From Hydra vulgaris (Eukaryota; Cnidaria; Hydrozoa; Anthoathecata; Hydridae): a stretch of DNA of 64,000 bases. The stretch is from assembly GCF_038396675.1 (NCBI RefSeq), contig NC_088926.1:18487501-18551500 (forward strand), in the 5' to 3' direction. Position 1 is the first letter of the stretch. Each line of letters starts with the position of its first letter. The translations under genes and the position numbers were made by a program. The notes beneath the pieces are model-generated. The model did not search any database, was not told where the DNA came from, and saw only the letters and a list, made by a program, of their open reading frames with translations. This document shows, piece by piece, positions 24,667-38,612 of the stretch.

Positions 24667-27600
24667 TAGGGTGTTTCATTTCCGACAAATTTTCGAAAAT
24701 GATTACGTTACATGCATAACGGGGTAAATAATGTGCCAAAAAAAAGTCTGAAAAATTTTCAAAATTTTAAAATGTCATCTAGAGGTCGCCAACTTGAAAA
24801 AACAGCGTTTTTTACACTTTTTTCAACTGTAAACTTGAAAAACTTAAAAAATAATTAAATTTATGTTACGTTACTGGGTTTATAAGTTTTATTTTTTCAA
24901 CATATTTTTTTGCTGAATAATTGCTTAAATGTTTTCACCTTAAATAAAATGCATAATTTATGTTTTGAGCATAATTGACCACTAAAAGTTGTTTCGTGAT
25001 TAAATAGTTTGCAAAATAAACATCTGGACGTATGTATATAAATTTCATAAATTTATTTTTAAAAATTCGTTCTTATTTCAATTAGCAAAATTGAAATATT
25101 AAAACAATTTTAAAACTAGTTGGAAAATCGAATATTTTATTGTAACGATGAACCTAAGAAAAAATAATCAAGATTGGTTAATTGGTTACCCTGAATCCAA
25201 TAAATTATCAAGTTTCAGTCGTCTACCAACAAAAAAACATGTTTTGGGTAGATACTCTCATTTACATTTTTATTCAAAAGGCGACACTTCTGCAAGAGAT
25301 ATTTTTAAACTTGTTCTTGGTGAGCTTAAGGAAGTTTGGGAAAAAGCTGGAGTACCAGTTCGTTCAGATAACTCTTGTCTTTCATTGCTTACCAAATTGT
25401 TTGTGGAAATGGTGAAAATAAAAAAAATTGATCACGCAAGTCTAGATGTTAAAGCTGGAAAAGAAAAAATTGTCACATTTTGTAATGAACTTGAGAAACT
25501 TTGCGACATTTCAGCAGTAAATGCATATGAACAGTTATTAGTATCACGTAGACCAAAATGGAAAGAAGATTGGGCATTTTATGAAGATCAAAAGAGTAGC
25601 AGAAAGTATCATATGACAGGTAGCATCGATCTAGGTGTTTCAAAATTTTTAGAACGTCGAGAAGATAGACTAAGCATAGATTTTCGGAGAAGTTCAACCG
25701 AAGATCAAAAATCGAGTGCCTTTGATGTCAGTGAAATAGTTGAAAGTGCTGACGAAGAAGATCAAAAAGATACAGAGTTTACTCCTTTACCACTAAAGAA
25801 AAGAAAGGTGCCTTTAACAAATTCACTAGAGATATCATCAAAGAAGCTCTCAGAAGTAACGGCATCTGTTGCTGATCGATGTTGTTTATCAGTTCGCCAA
25901 CAACTTCTATTTCAATCCACTATCATCTGCAAAAGCGGAGGCAAACTTAATGAAATTTCTATGTCAGTATCAACTGTGCATCGTCAAAGACAAAATGCGC
26001 GAAAGAATATTGTTCTGTCAATTAAAGCTGACTGGGAGATAAACAAACCTAAAAAGGCCATTTTGCACTGGGATTCGAAGCTTTTTCATTTAGACATAGC
26101 TCATAATGAAGAACGTGTAGCAGTTCTTATTAGCGGATCTCTTAACGGGTACTTATTTATTTATTTATATAAATCCTATGTATATTTTTTATTTTTGTAT
26201 TCAAAGAAACTAATTTAAGTTTTATTTGCAGGCCGAAAACTTATTGGTGTACCTTTGATTAAAGATTCGACAGGCAAAACTCAATGTGACGAGGTCGTGA
26301 AACTTGCGCAAGATTGGAACATTTTGGAAAACATTGTTGGTATATGCTTTGATACAATAGCAAGCAACACAGGTAATAAAAAAGGAGCAGCAACTTTAAT
26401 TGAAATTGAGTTAAAGAGACCTCTTCTATGGCTCGCATGTCGCCATCATCATAATGAGCTACACATTAAGCATGCATTTACCGCATTAAGAGGAGGTAGC
26501 AAAAGTCCAGATGAACCTATTTTTCAACGTTTCCGAGCCGAATTTTCTAGAATTGATATTGATTACTCAAACCTGAATTTTTTTAAATGGCCTACTGATA
26601 TTAAATCAGAAATATTTAATCAAGCAAGTTTAGTTCTGAAATGGGCTTACCAATGCCTCGAAGAAAAAATATTTCCGCGAGAAGATTATCTTGAGTTAAT
26701 TGAATTAACTATTATCTACCTTGGGGGGAAACTATCAATGGAAAGAATATTCAAAATTCACAAACCAGGTGCAATTCACAATGCCAGATTTATGTCACAT
26801 TCCATATATATTTTAAAAATGGAACTCTTATCTAATAAATTTATTATGTCCAATAATGAGCAAATTATGATCCACCGCATGGCTAAGTTTATTAGTCTTT
26901 TTTATTCGATGCAATTTCTCCGCTCGAGGATTTCCGTATTTGCTCCAGTTGATGACTTCAAATTTTTTTTTGCAATGAACTGGTATCAAGAAGAAGATTC
27001 AGATATCGCAACCGCTGTGATTTCGTCGATTAACCGTCACCTTTGGTATTTAACAGAAGAGCTTGTTATTCTATCTTTATTTAATGAAAAATTGTCAGAA
27101 TTTACCAGAACAATAATGGCAAAGAAACTTTTTTCTACCCCAAGACCAAAAACATTTTTAATTGGGAAACCAAAATTTCCGACATTAAGTTCTTCAACCG
27201 TTATTTATTTTTTAATTGGACCACGGTTGTGGCTTCTTTTTGATTTATTAGGACTAATAAACAACCAGGAATGGCTCCAGATGAATCCACAAGAGTGGAA
27301 ATTCTTCCTAGATTATCGAACTGCAGACGATTTTGTTAAACAATTAGAGGTAACAAATGATTGCGCCGAAAGAGGAATAAAACTTATTGGTGATTTCCGC
27401 AAGTGTGCACAAAATGAAGAACAACGACAATTTATTTTGCAAGTTGTCGAACAACACAGAAAGCAAAATCCATCCGATTCGAAATCAAAACTAATTAATA
27501 CTTTATAGTATTTTGTATGTTACTAATATCTTCTTTATTAATTATTATTCTTAGAAAAGCTGAAGCCTAAAAATAGCCCAGTTAAATTTTTTTTAAGATT

Positions 27601-27925
27601 TAAAAAAATAACAAGTTTTTTAGCTTTATATTTTAATACGGCGACCTCTAGACATTTACCAATTTTTCTGAAAATTTCACCAAATGTTCATATAATAACC
27701 TTTAATATATACACCCAGTAACGTAACATAAATTTAATTATTTTTTAAGTTTTTCAAGTTTAAAGTTGAAAAAAGTGTAAAAAACGCTGTTTTTTCAAGA
27801 TGGCGACCTCTAGATGACATTTTAAAACTTTGAAAATTTTTCAGACTTTTTTTTGGCACATTATTTACCCCGTTATGCATGTAACGTAATCATTTTCGAA
27901 AATTTGTCGGAAATGAAACACCCTT
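24667..27925 (+). mobile_element. 3.26-kb DNA transposon with 213-bp TIRs and 8-bp TSD
   Basis: Inverted termini 24667-24879 and 27713-27925 match almost base for base (AGGGTGTTTCATTTCC, CATGCATAACGGGGTAAAT, GTTACGTTACTGGGT read inward). They are flanked by perfect 8-bp direct repeats ATGTCCAA at 24659-24666 and 27926-27933. The left TAGGG start fits the hAT YARNG rule, but such long TIRs are unusual for hAT. Just inside the right TIR (about 27638-27680) a partial direct copy of the TIR occurs (GGCGACCTCTAGA, then CTGAAAATTT). It encodes one spliced transposase-like gene and is related to the element at 52729-56761. Confidence 0.92.
25148..27508 (+). CDS. Transposase-like gene of the 24.7-kb transposon (unclassified, hAT-like)
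   Basis: Two long open segments, 25148-26148 and 26232-27508, separated by an ~80-bp AT-rich intron-like gap ending TTTGCAG. The only nearby GT donor leaves the reading frame one base out, so there is either a one-base indel or a non-canonical junction. The first segment is polar, with a basic KKRKV stretch (about residue 220) that could be a nuclear signal. The catalytic-looking part has ILHWDSKLFH, GICFDTIASNTG (candidate DDE/RNase H aspartates) and LLWLACRHHHNEL, then a helical C-terminus. The LLWLxCxxHxNEL block also occurs in the gene at 53.7-56.2 kb, so both encode one enzyme family. No known superfamily is assigned with certainty. The frames are otherwise undamaged, so the element may be recent. 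Confidence 0.75.
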
Positions 27926-30900
27926 ATGTCCAAGCAAAGAAAGCATATAATTAAAAACACTGTGATAGATATTAAAAATCAATGGAGAGAAACATCAGTT
28001 ATAAGGTAGATGTGAATATTTTTAAAATGTTAATACCACCAACAATTTTTGACATGATATTTTTTATATATTATTAAATATTTAGAACATATGGCAAAAA
28101 CATTTCACTTAGGACAAGAAATAACCATCGTCTTATTACTAGTATGGAAACATTTAAACAAGCAGAGCAGCGATCTTATGAATTAAAAGAAAAAGTAGAT
28201 ACAGTAAACATTTTTTATATTTATTGTGTGTGTGTGTGTAAGTGTGTGTGTGTGGGGGGGGGGGAGACAAATAAATACATACAAATAATTTATTCTTATA
28301 TAAGTTCTTCAGTTGATGATTCAATTTTTATAAAAACTTAATTTTTTCTTTCATTATATAAATGTAAATGAAAATGTAAATATAAAGTTACAAATTTAAA
28401 TGTATTTTTTTTTACAATAGGGTGTAAAAAAACCTAAAAAACATATTGGATCATCACATGCATATAAAGACCAACTGAATTCATGTCTTAAGGAGGTAAA
28501 GGTTTATCAAACTGGGGAAAAAATTAACTACTCTGATCTTGCAAGAAAATATAATATCATTGATAGTGAAAGTAAGATGCCAAAAAATGGTGGGCAGATT
28601 GTTAAAGAATTTCTAAAGGAGAACGATGTCAATCTAACAAGTTTATCTGAGCTGAAAAGAAGAAGTGGAGAAAAAAGTCCAGTTATAATTCAAAGAAAAA
28701 AAAGGCGGTGAAGTTATATTTACAATTATTTATATTTGTTTTATCTGCTTTAATTGTTTGAAGTTTAATTTTTTAAGTTTTATAATAATTTAAATATATA
28801 TATAAATAAATATATTGTATATTTTTATAATAATTTAAATATTTTATTATACCAACTTGGAATTTTTATTTTGTTTAGGCTAACAGATTTGAATGTTTCC
28901 TTTCCCCAAGAAGAAACAAATGCTCAGGTTGCAGCAAAACTGAATTTGCTTGTATCAGAAAATAAATATTCATTAGGAGAGCTTATTGTTCCACAAACTT
29001 TCTCCAAACTTGTTGTAAGAAACAATGTAATACAAACTGAAACATTTTCTATAGATGGCAGAGTACATCCACTAAAAGTAATTAGAGATAGCATAACAAA
29101 AAATCATTGGATTTATATGAGGGTTAAAACTGATGAAGAGTATGAAAAAATGTCGCGTACAACAATTATTAACTATCTAAAAAGGATTAATGAAATGGAA
29201 GAAAATGACCAAGACGAAGAAGTCAATAACTTGAAAATTAAATTAAAAAAACTTGAACGAAAAAGACATCTTATGTTATGGCATGATACTTCAACTATAT
29301 GCAATCATAGTCACGTCTTAATGACAATTTCAACTTTATTTGATACTGCAATTCATTATACATCTGAAGAATATCAACAAAAGTATAATAAAACCATAAA
29401 TATTCAAGCGGTTGTTGAAGCTCCTATATGGTATATCTTTGGGAGATGTTCAGCTACTGATGAAATGCTTGTTTATTCAGAACAAAGAATGAATGATATT
29501 ATCGAAATGAAAGACCCTATTAAGATTAGTGAAATTGAAATTTATGATGAAATGAGATTTTTTAAAGGTGATGGTCCTTCAGCTCAATTTGAAGCAGGTC
29601 AGCAAAAAGGAGGTAATTATGTATGCTGGATTTGTGACATTAATGTCGTTGAGCATTCTAATTATTCCGGTTCATTAGATAGAGCTTGCATGAATTTACA
29701 AGATCGACAAGAAAAAGTCCTTCTTACAGAACAGTCAAGGAAAAAAAGTAACGATAAAGTAAAAAAACTTTATTCATATTTAACAAAAAAAGAAATAATA
29801 GTTGAATTGAATCATCGAAATGTATACTTTACCAAAAATGAATCAAAACAAATATTGGACTTAAAATTAGCAAAAACCATGCATGGTATTCAAAGAGTTC
29901 CAAGTCTTATATTTTATCAGCCTGATATCAGTTTACCAAAAAATGGTTTATCAAAATATGAATTACCAATGGAACCTCTTCATGATGTTTTTAACCATAT
30001 AAAAAATCTTCTTAGAGAACTACCCCACCATTTCGATAAAAAAGCAAAAACAGAAATTGAATCCATTATTGAACTTTCATTTGAAGGAAAAGATGTAAAA
30101 AGAGCTGTTGACTACAGATCATGCATAATAAAAACATCAATATATTGTCAGCAGAAATTTCAACAAAATCCATTGACAGATATTTTTATTACAATGTGCC
30201 AAATTCAAGAAATATTATACAAACCAGAATCTGAGCGCACTAACAAACTTATATTAAAAATGTATTTAGTGATATTTAAGCATGTAATGTTGATTATATC
30301 GAACCTTGGAGAAAATTTAAACGTTTTAACAGTTAGAAAATTTTATGGTAAATATTTCCACTGCTTGGTTGCACATACTCCTGACCAATTAAGAATTATT
30401 TCTGGTAGAGCTGCTAACACTGAAAAGGAAGAGCGGCTATTTAATTTTATCAAAAACACAACAAACACCACATCAAACCGTCAACCGTGCCATGTTATTT
30501 ATAATGCGTTAATAAGGATGCAAGTATCCAACGACTTAAATAACTTTAATGAGGTTTCTTTAATAGAATCGTCCATACAAGTTTGTTCAACCAAAGTCCA
30601 ATACAACTATAACATTTGAAATAATAAGAAATTACCCAAATGAGTATCAGGCGATGCTACAAAAAATAGCTGATTTTCTTATTGAACCAAATATTTATTG
30701 GTGTGAAACAGATATCGGTGTGACATTTTATGACTTTGAAAATGTTACAATAAGTAAAAAAGTTCCACACCATTTTATAACAAAAACATTAATAGAAAAA
30801 CTTGAGTATGTTAAAAGTTGCTGGGAAGAAATTTGTTTGCCAAATGCCAATAAACTAATACCTGCATATAAAATAAAAGTTGTAGATAAAATTAACAACA

Positions 30901-30947
30901 AGACGAAGTTATTTTTTTGGAAAACATTGAAAAAACCTTTTCACTAA
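27926..30947 (+). CDS. Four-exon transposase-like gene of an unclassified family, one frameshift
   Basis: Exons 27926-28005, 28086-28203, 28421-28707 and 28879 onward, all GT/AG with matching phases. They start MSKQRKHIIKNTVIDIKNQW and total about 850 residues. Exon 3 is basic (KMPKNGGQIVKEF, ELKRRSG) and could bind DNA. Exon 4 carries a coiled-coil-like stretch, then MLWHDTSTICNHSHVL, RFFKGDGPSAQFEAGQQ with a CWIC pair just after it, EPLHDVFNHIKNLLRELP, and SGRAANTEKEERLF. These acid-bearing blocks look like a DDE/RNase H core with a zinc insertion. I recall similar proteins being abundant in cnidarian gene sets without a named function; that is memory, not a search. The frame stops at 30617-30619, but coding continues one frame over (NYPNEYQAML to 30947), so a single indel near 30570-30615 has broken the C-terminus. 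The ATG lies inside the target duplication of the transposon upstream. Confidence 0.7.
28222..28264. repeat. (TG)n and G-run in an intron
   Basis: GTGTGTGTGTGTAAGTGTGTGTGTGTG followed by nine Gs, within the intron 28204-28420 of the transposase-like gene. The only GC-rich simple repeat nearby. Confidence 0.85.
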
Positions 30948-31028
30948 TAATAATACATTTTTTCATGCTTTTCAGTTGAAAATAAAATGCCTCTTATCTC
31001 TTCAACTAAAAAGCATGAAAGTATTATT
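30947..31028. repeat. Hairpin immediately after the transposase-like gene
   Basis: Arms AATAATAC-TTTTCATGCTTTT-AGTTGAA (about 30947-30980) and their inverted copy (31000-31028) pair around an ~19-base loop, directly after the stop codon. It could be a terminal structure of the mobile unit or a 3' end signal of the transcript. Confidence 0.75.
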
Positions 31029-32689
<1,661 letters not shown>

Positions 32690-32863
32690 TAAAAATAAAG
32701 GTAGAAATTTTTAGTTAAAAAGATTTGAAAAACACTTCCTCTTTTAAACGACAAATGAAATTGCATCTCCTAAACTTCTGATATATATGCGAGTATGTTT
32801 ATATATGTGTGTGCAAGTATGTTTGTATATGTGTATGTGTACATATGAGGATGTATATATGAG

Positions 32864-33044
32864 TTTTTATTCTTCACCTAGAATTTTTCAGAAAAAATAT
32901 TTTATTGTAAATTTACTAAAGTCATGTGGGCTTTAAATGTTATTAAATGTTATTGTAAATTATGCTATTGAGTTTTATTCTTCACGTAGTATTTTTCAGA
33001 AAAAATATTTTATTGTAAATTTACTAAAGCCATGTGGGCTTTAA
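32864..33044. repeat. ~100-bp tandem duplication with the Kolobok insertion in copy 2
   Basis: The unit GAGTTTTTATTCTTCACSTAG through TGTGGGCTTTAAA occurs at about 32862-32938 and again at 32966-33044. The second copy is cut at its TTAA by the element starting at 33045. The first copy shows what the empty target looked like (GGGCTTTAAATGTTATT). Confidence 0.85.
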
Positions 33045-35534
33045 AGTGGTAGACCACTAATAAAAAAAAATCCTTCAAAAATTACATTTTAGAAATTATT
33101 TTTATATAAGTTGATTAAAATTTACATTTTAATGACAAATTTTTTTTTTTTTGGTTATTAAATGGCTTGAGAAATTTGGTCCCGAAAACCCCAAAATAGG
33201 GTTATTTCGCTGCGGTGAATATCTCAAAAACTATGTATAGTATCAACTTGAAATTTTTCAGACTTGCTTTTAATATAATGAAAAAGATCCTGTACCAAAA
33301 CAAAAGAAAAACATTAGACAGTTTTTTTTTAAATAGAAAGAACACTTCGAAAACAAAAAAGGGGCATTTTTGACCATATTTGGACTTTAATATCTTTTTA
33401 CCGAGTTATCATAATGCAATAAAAGTGGTAGGGGACATCCATAATAACTAAAGGAACAACTCCTGAAAATTATATGATAATCAGTTAAGAGAATCAAGAG
33501 ATAATTACCGCAAAGTCGTGAATTTTAAAGAACTGAGAAAAACACATTTAAACAAAAAAAAACATTAAACACTTCAAATAAAAATATAAAAACACAAAAA
33601 AAAACTTATTGACAAATATTATCTTATTATAAACGTGTTGTGGAAAAAAACTAACGCAAAATTAAAATAAAATATGTTTATAAAAAGTGATAATATTAAT
33701 AAACAATACTATTATTAAAGTAGTATTTCAGTTTGAAAAAAAAGTTTTTCTTTTGATTTGGGATTTAGTTTCAATTTTAACTCTTATCAACTTAATTAAA
33801 TATTTGTTTATAGTAAATAAATAAAAAGTAAATATCGACTAAAGTTCTCCTGCACCATAACATAAACTCTCTTCTTCCTTATCTTTGTCCAAAAATCCCT
33901 TACAAATACTTCGTAACTGCTTTCGCCTGCTTTTTTCCTTTTCATTACATTTTTTTTTTCCATATTTTTAACTCTTTTCAAATCAGATGATGCCAAAAAA
34001 CTTGAAGAACAATACCCTGGTTTTAAAATTTTTTTTTTAAAAACTCTATTGATACCATTAAGTCCATCATTAAAATTAATGATTGCAGAACAGCAACCTA
34101 AATTTAATACATCAATTCCAACAAAAACATCTTTTGGACAATGTTTCCAAACTAAAGCATTTAAAGACTTGTTGTTATTTTGTGTTGATCCATTCACCTT
34201 TTCAACTGTCTGTCCTGGATAGGGATTAGCTGCAAGTATGGCTGGATATGAGGAAGAATCACCATCACCAATGTATCGAACATATCTTAATTTTCTTGCC
34301 TCAATAGAGGACTGAAAACATTCACCAATATCCTTTGCCTCCATTGATCCAGATGATCCTTTGTGATTAATTGAGCAGACATGATTGTCTTTAACATCAT
34401 ATATTTGAAGAACCTTTGTGTGCATTCCAATACTCACAAGATTTGCACTTCTTAGAAAGAATGCAATAATCTATACATTTTCCATTTGTTTTGCTAATTA
34501 TAGTAACTAATCCATTGAGTGATGAGTAATCTCTCTTTTGTCAAGCTCCTTCCCCTAAAATGTCCTAGTCGATTACATTACGATCATCATAATTTTTTTT
34601 TCAAACTTATTATTTGTACATCTTTAGCTGCATCATTCATTCTCGCTTCGGCAATGTACCTGTAAGAGTTGGTTATTTATTCATTTATTTTATTGAGTTA
34701 AAAGAAGATTTGTTCATAGGATCAGGTATATTCATTAAACCACAAAATTTTTTAATACTAGAGCAGCCTGTAAAAATAATTACTGCCTATGGCAGTAATT
34801 ATTTTTTCTAAAATGTTAGTGTTCATAAAAATATAGCAGTCATTGGACTGATCATCATTAGCATAAAGATTATTTTTATTTACAAAATCATTATTTACAT
34901 TATCGACGGAAGATTTACTACTGCAACAGGATGACAATATCTTCATTTTTTTTGCAGAGCTACATTTGAATTGTAATTCTTCTAAATTAGATAGATTTTC
35001 TTCAGCTACAACGTTTGATGATTTATGTTGGTTTTCTCTGAAGAGTCTACGTTTCTTGCTATACCTTATTTAATTTCTTTTATCTTTATTTCCCATTATT
35101 TTAGTTATTATTTAACCAAAGTATAGAAGACAGAAAATTAGCCGAAGAAAGTTGTGGTCGTTGTAAAGTAATTAGTTATTTACTGAAGAAATCCGTTAAA
35201 AACCATGTAATACACTGCACCAAAAGCATTTAGTAATAAACAAAAAGTAGTTTTGAGTAGCAGTCACCACAAATGAAGTTTTTTTGTCCTAATTTTTATG
35301 GTATTTTGTGGGATACTTCCTTTTTAGCTACATAGCAACGGAATAAACAATCCGTTGCTACGGACAAATTTCTGAAAATGCCTAAACCGCATTATTAAAA
35401 ACTGATTTTTGATAGGGTTAGCTTTATTTTTATATAAAACTAATATGAAATTCGTAATCTACGATAATTATATTACTTAAAAACTTTAAAATTGAAAAAA
35501 TGATTTTTTCGATTTTTAATAGTGGTCTACCACC
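33045..35534 (-). mobile_element. Kolobok-type DNA transposon (TTAA target)
   Basis: 2.49-kb element with inverted termini AGTGGTAGACCACTA and TAGTGGTCTACCACC. It is flanked by TTAA at 33041-33044 and 35535-35538, the target duplication of Kolobok (also of piggyBac). The encoded protein on the minus strand is not piggyBac-like but matches the Mutator-like transposase fold seen in Kolobok-type proteins. A perfect internal hairpin lies at 34774-34807 (AATTACTGCC / GGCAGTAATT). No other gene is readable inside. Confidence 0.88.
33808..34550 (-). pseudogene. Kolobok/Mutator-like transposase, frameshifted
   Basis: The main open segment, 33808-34437, shows HKGSSGSMEAKDI, RYVRYIGDGDSSSYPAI (the GDGDS catalytic-type motif), VFVGIDVLNLGCC and IINFNDGLNGI, then a lysine-rich tail. 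This order matches the family described as Mutator-like transposase domain proteins. Upstream, in another frame (about 34440-34540), NGLVTIISKTNGKCIDY and KCKSCEYWN continue the domain in the N-terminal direction, so a frameshift lies near 34430. The N-terminal catalytic segment is not open. In the intact family the enzyme would mobilise the element at TTAA sites; this copy is inactive. Confidence 0.8.
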
Positions 35535-36819
<1,285 letters not shown>

Positions 36820-37300
36820 CGCGTTTCGTAAGTGTTTTTCCGTTATGAAGTTGTTTCGCAAGTTTCAGTGCGAAAGAGTTTCGTTTCGAAAGAAATTTGG
36901 TTTTTTATCATTATTTCAAAAAATAAAACCTTAAAATGTTCATATGTTGCAATACTAAAAATAAAATTTTGTTATAAACATTTTGGTATATAAAAATTTT
37001 AATTTTTACGATTATATCAGTTTGGCCAACAAAATTTTTTTATAGACTTCAAAACGTCGTTCAGCAAAAGAGCTCGTTCCGCAAGCGGTACTTCCGTAAG
37101 CGCTACCTTCGTATGTAGCAAAATAGTTTTACTTCATAATTTAACTTGCGAAAGGCGACATTTCATAAGAGTAGCATTTGCGAAATGAACATCGACGGTT
37201 TTTTTGTTTCGTAAAATTCGGTACAAAAAAAAAAAATTCCTGATTCTCAATATCCTTCCGAAAGAATTTTATTTTTTCGGAATTGTACGAAATATTCCGG
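36820..37300. repeat. Second cluster of TTNCGNAA motifs
   Basis: Repeated CG-centred words in an AT-rich background: GTTTCGTAAG, TTTCGCAAG, GTGCGAAAG, TTTCGAAAG, TTCCGCAAGCGG, TTCCGTAAGCG, CTTGCGAAAG, TTGCGAAAT and TTCCGAAAG. It ends TTCCGGTTAACAACTCTAATTTAA, the inverted form of the start of the cluster at 21817. The pattern is what subterminal transposase-binding repeats of a non-autonomous element look like. Confidence 0.55.
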
Positions 37301-37574
37301 TTAACAACTCTAATTTAAATACAATTGTATTTGAAAAAAAAGCGTGTGATGTGTTGTTATTATTGTTATTAATACTATTATTATTTATTTGAAAACAAAT
37401 TAAAACAAGTTACTATGAATAATGCATGGTATTTAAAATTGGGGATGAAAAACGGAGGTGTTTTAGCAAAAGGGGTAATATCATGTAAAATTTGACTGGA
37501 ATCATATCCAAGTTTTCTTTACTTTACCTTAGGGATTGCGACAGCTTTTGGTGTAACTCTCATAAGCTTTTAAA

Positions 37575-37745
37575 AACTTTATTTCACGACTTTCGATCGA
37601 AACTTTTTCAGTTCTAAAATTATTTATGACATTTCGATCGAAATTTTTTCGGTTCTAAATACAATTATGACTTTCGATCGAAAATTCGATTGAAATTATT
37701 TCGGTTCTAATTTTTTTCGTGAATATTTTCGGTTGCGTAATAAAT
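37575..37745. repeat. ~45-bp degenerate tandem repeat with TTTCGATCGAAA
   Basis: Three copies of the palindrome TTTCGATCGAAA or close forms, each followed by TTTTTCRGTTCTAAA-like sequence and TTATGAC. Two further TTCGGTT units follow. CG content is unusual for the region. Confidence 0.7.
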
Positions 37746-38159
37746 TTCTCATATTCGGTTCTAAATTGAAATTTACGATTTGGTTGAATCATAGGACGCC
37801 ATTATAGTATATCACTGTAGTACATCATTGTAGTATTTTTAAATGTACAATAAATATGAACTAAAAATATTTAATTCAATACATATAGTATGTCGATGAA
37901 TGATCAGTTTATTCATTTTAATTCTTTTACCATAAATATGAACATTGTTTTAATTAGATTCTTTTACAATGACAAGACAAAAACCTAAAAGGCTGGTAAC
38001 GAATTCTTCTGTATACAGATAGTCGTTACTGGTGAAAAAATTGACAACAAGTTAGTTAAATGGTTACTAACATGCACCCGAATGAGGTTTTCCTTGTTTG
38101 GGGTACAACAATTATATACTGTACAAAAATATTTGAACTCTAACAATATAAAAATTACA

Positions 38160-38216
38160 AATTATTATTAACTAATAATAATTAATAATAATAATTATTA
38201 ATTATAAATAATAATT
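38160..38216. repeat. AT-only inverted repeat
   Basis: TTATTATTAACTAATAATAATTAATAATAATAATTATTAATT-type sequence forming nested hairpins; low complexity. Confidence 0.6.
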
Positions 38217-38269
38217 TCTGTAAAAAGTTGCTTTTATGCCTTTCTTTGCCGTCATGAACAGTTATCTCA

Positions 38270-38612
38270 AAAACATGTTGAGCATATAAAACGAGCTAGA
38301 GGAGGAGTAACAGAAAAAGTCATAAGAGATTGGTTTGCTGGACTTCTGATGCTTTTGGAAGAAGACTTTTTCGAAGAATATTTAAAGATTTTGTGCGTAT
38401 TTTCAATACAAATAAATGTGGTTTTCAGTTGTGACCAAAACTGATTTACTAGTTGGTGAACCAGGGAAAATGCATATGAAGTAAGTGCTATAAGTAATAA
38501 AAAAAAAATTACCAATTTATTTGCAGTAAATGCAAGTGGGACTTTTGCTCCGCCGTCAACAGTTTTTAAGTATGTTTATCTTCCAAACAGAATAAAAAGT
38601 TAAAAGATTTCG
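38270..38612 (+). pseudogene. Pogo/Tigger-type (DDE_1) transposase fossil, first part
   Basis: In shifting frames the plus strand reads HVEHIKRARGGVTEKVIRDW, then KTDLLVGEPGK, YEVSAISNKKKITN and NASGTFAPPSTVFKYVYLP. The last blocks match the start of the jerky/CENP-B-related DDE_1 domain (K-x-E-V-x-A-x-S-x-K-x-K-I-T-x-L-x-A-V-N-A-S-G-x-F-x-P-P pattern). Frameshifts and stops disable it. The downstream parts of the same gene reappear, in order, at 42493-42630, 43083-43271, 46486-46640 and 46850-47265, because younger elements inserted into it. Confidence 0.7.

Noticed and set aside
27637-27712. A second, independent transposon end inside the 24.7-kb element
   Set aside because: Only a partial match to the TIR with no partner and no target duplication, so I treat it as an internal subterminal repeat.
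38267-38515. Minus-strand 82-aa hydrophobic ORF
   Set aside because: The plus strand here carries recognisable DDE_1 transposase blocks; the minus frame is its shadow.
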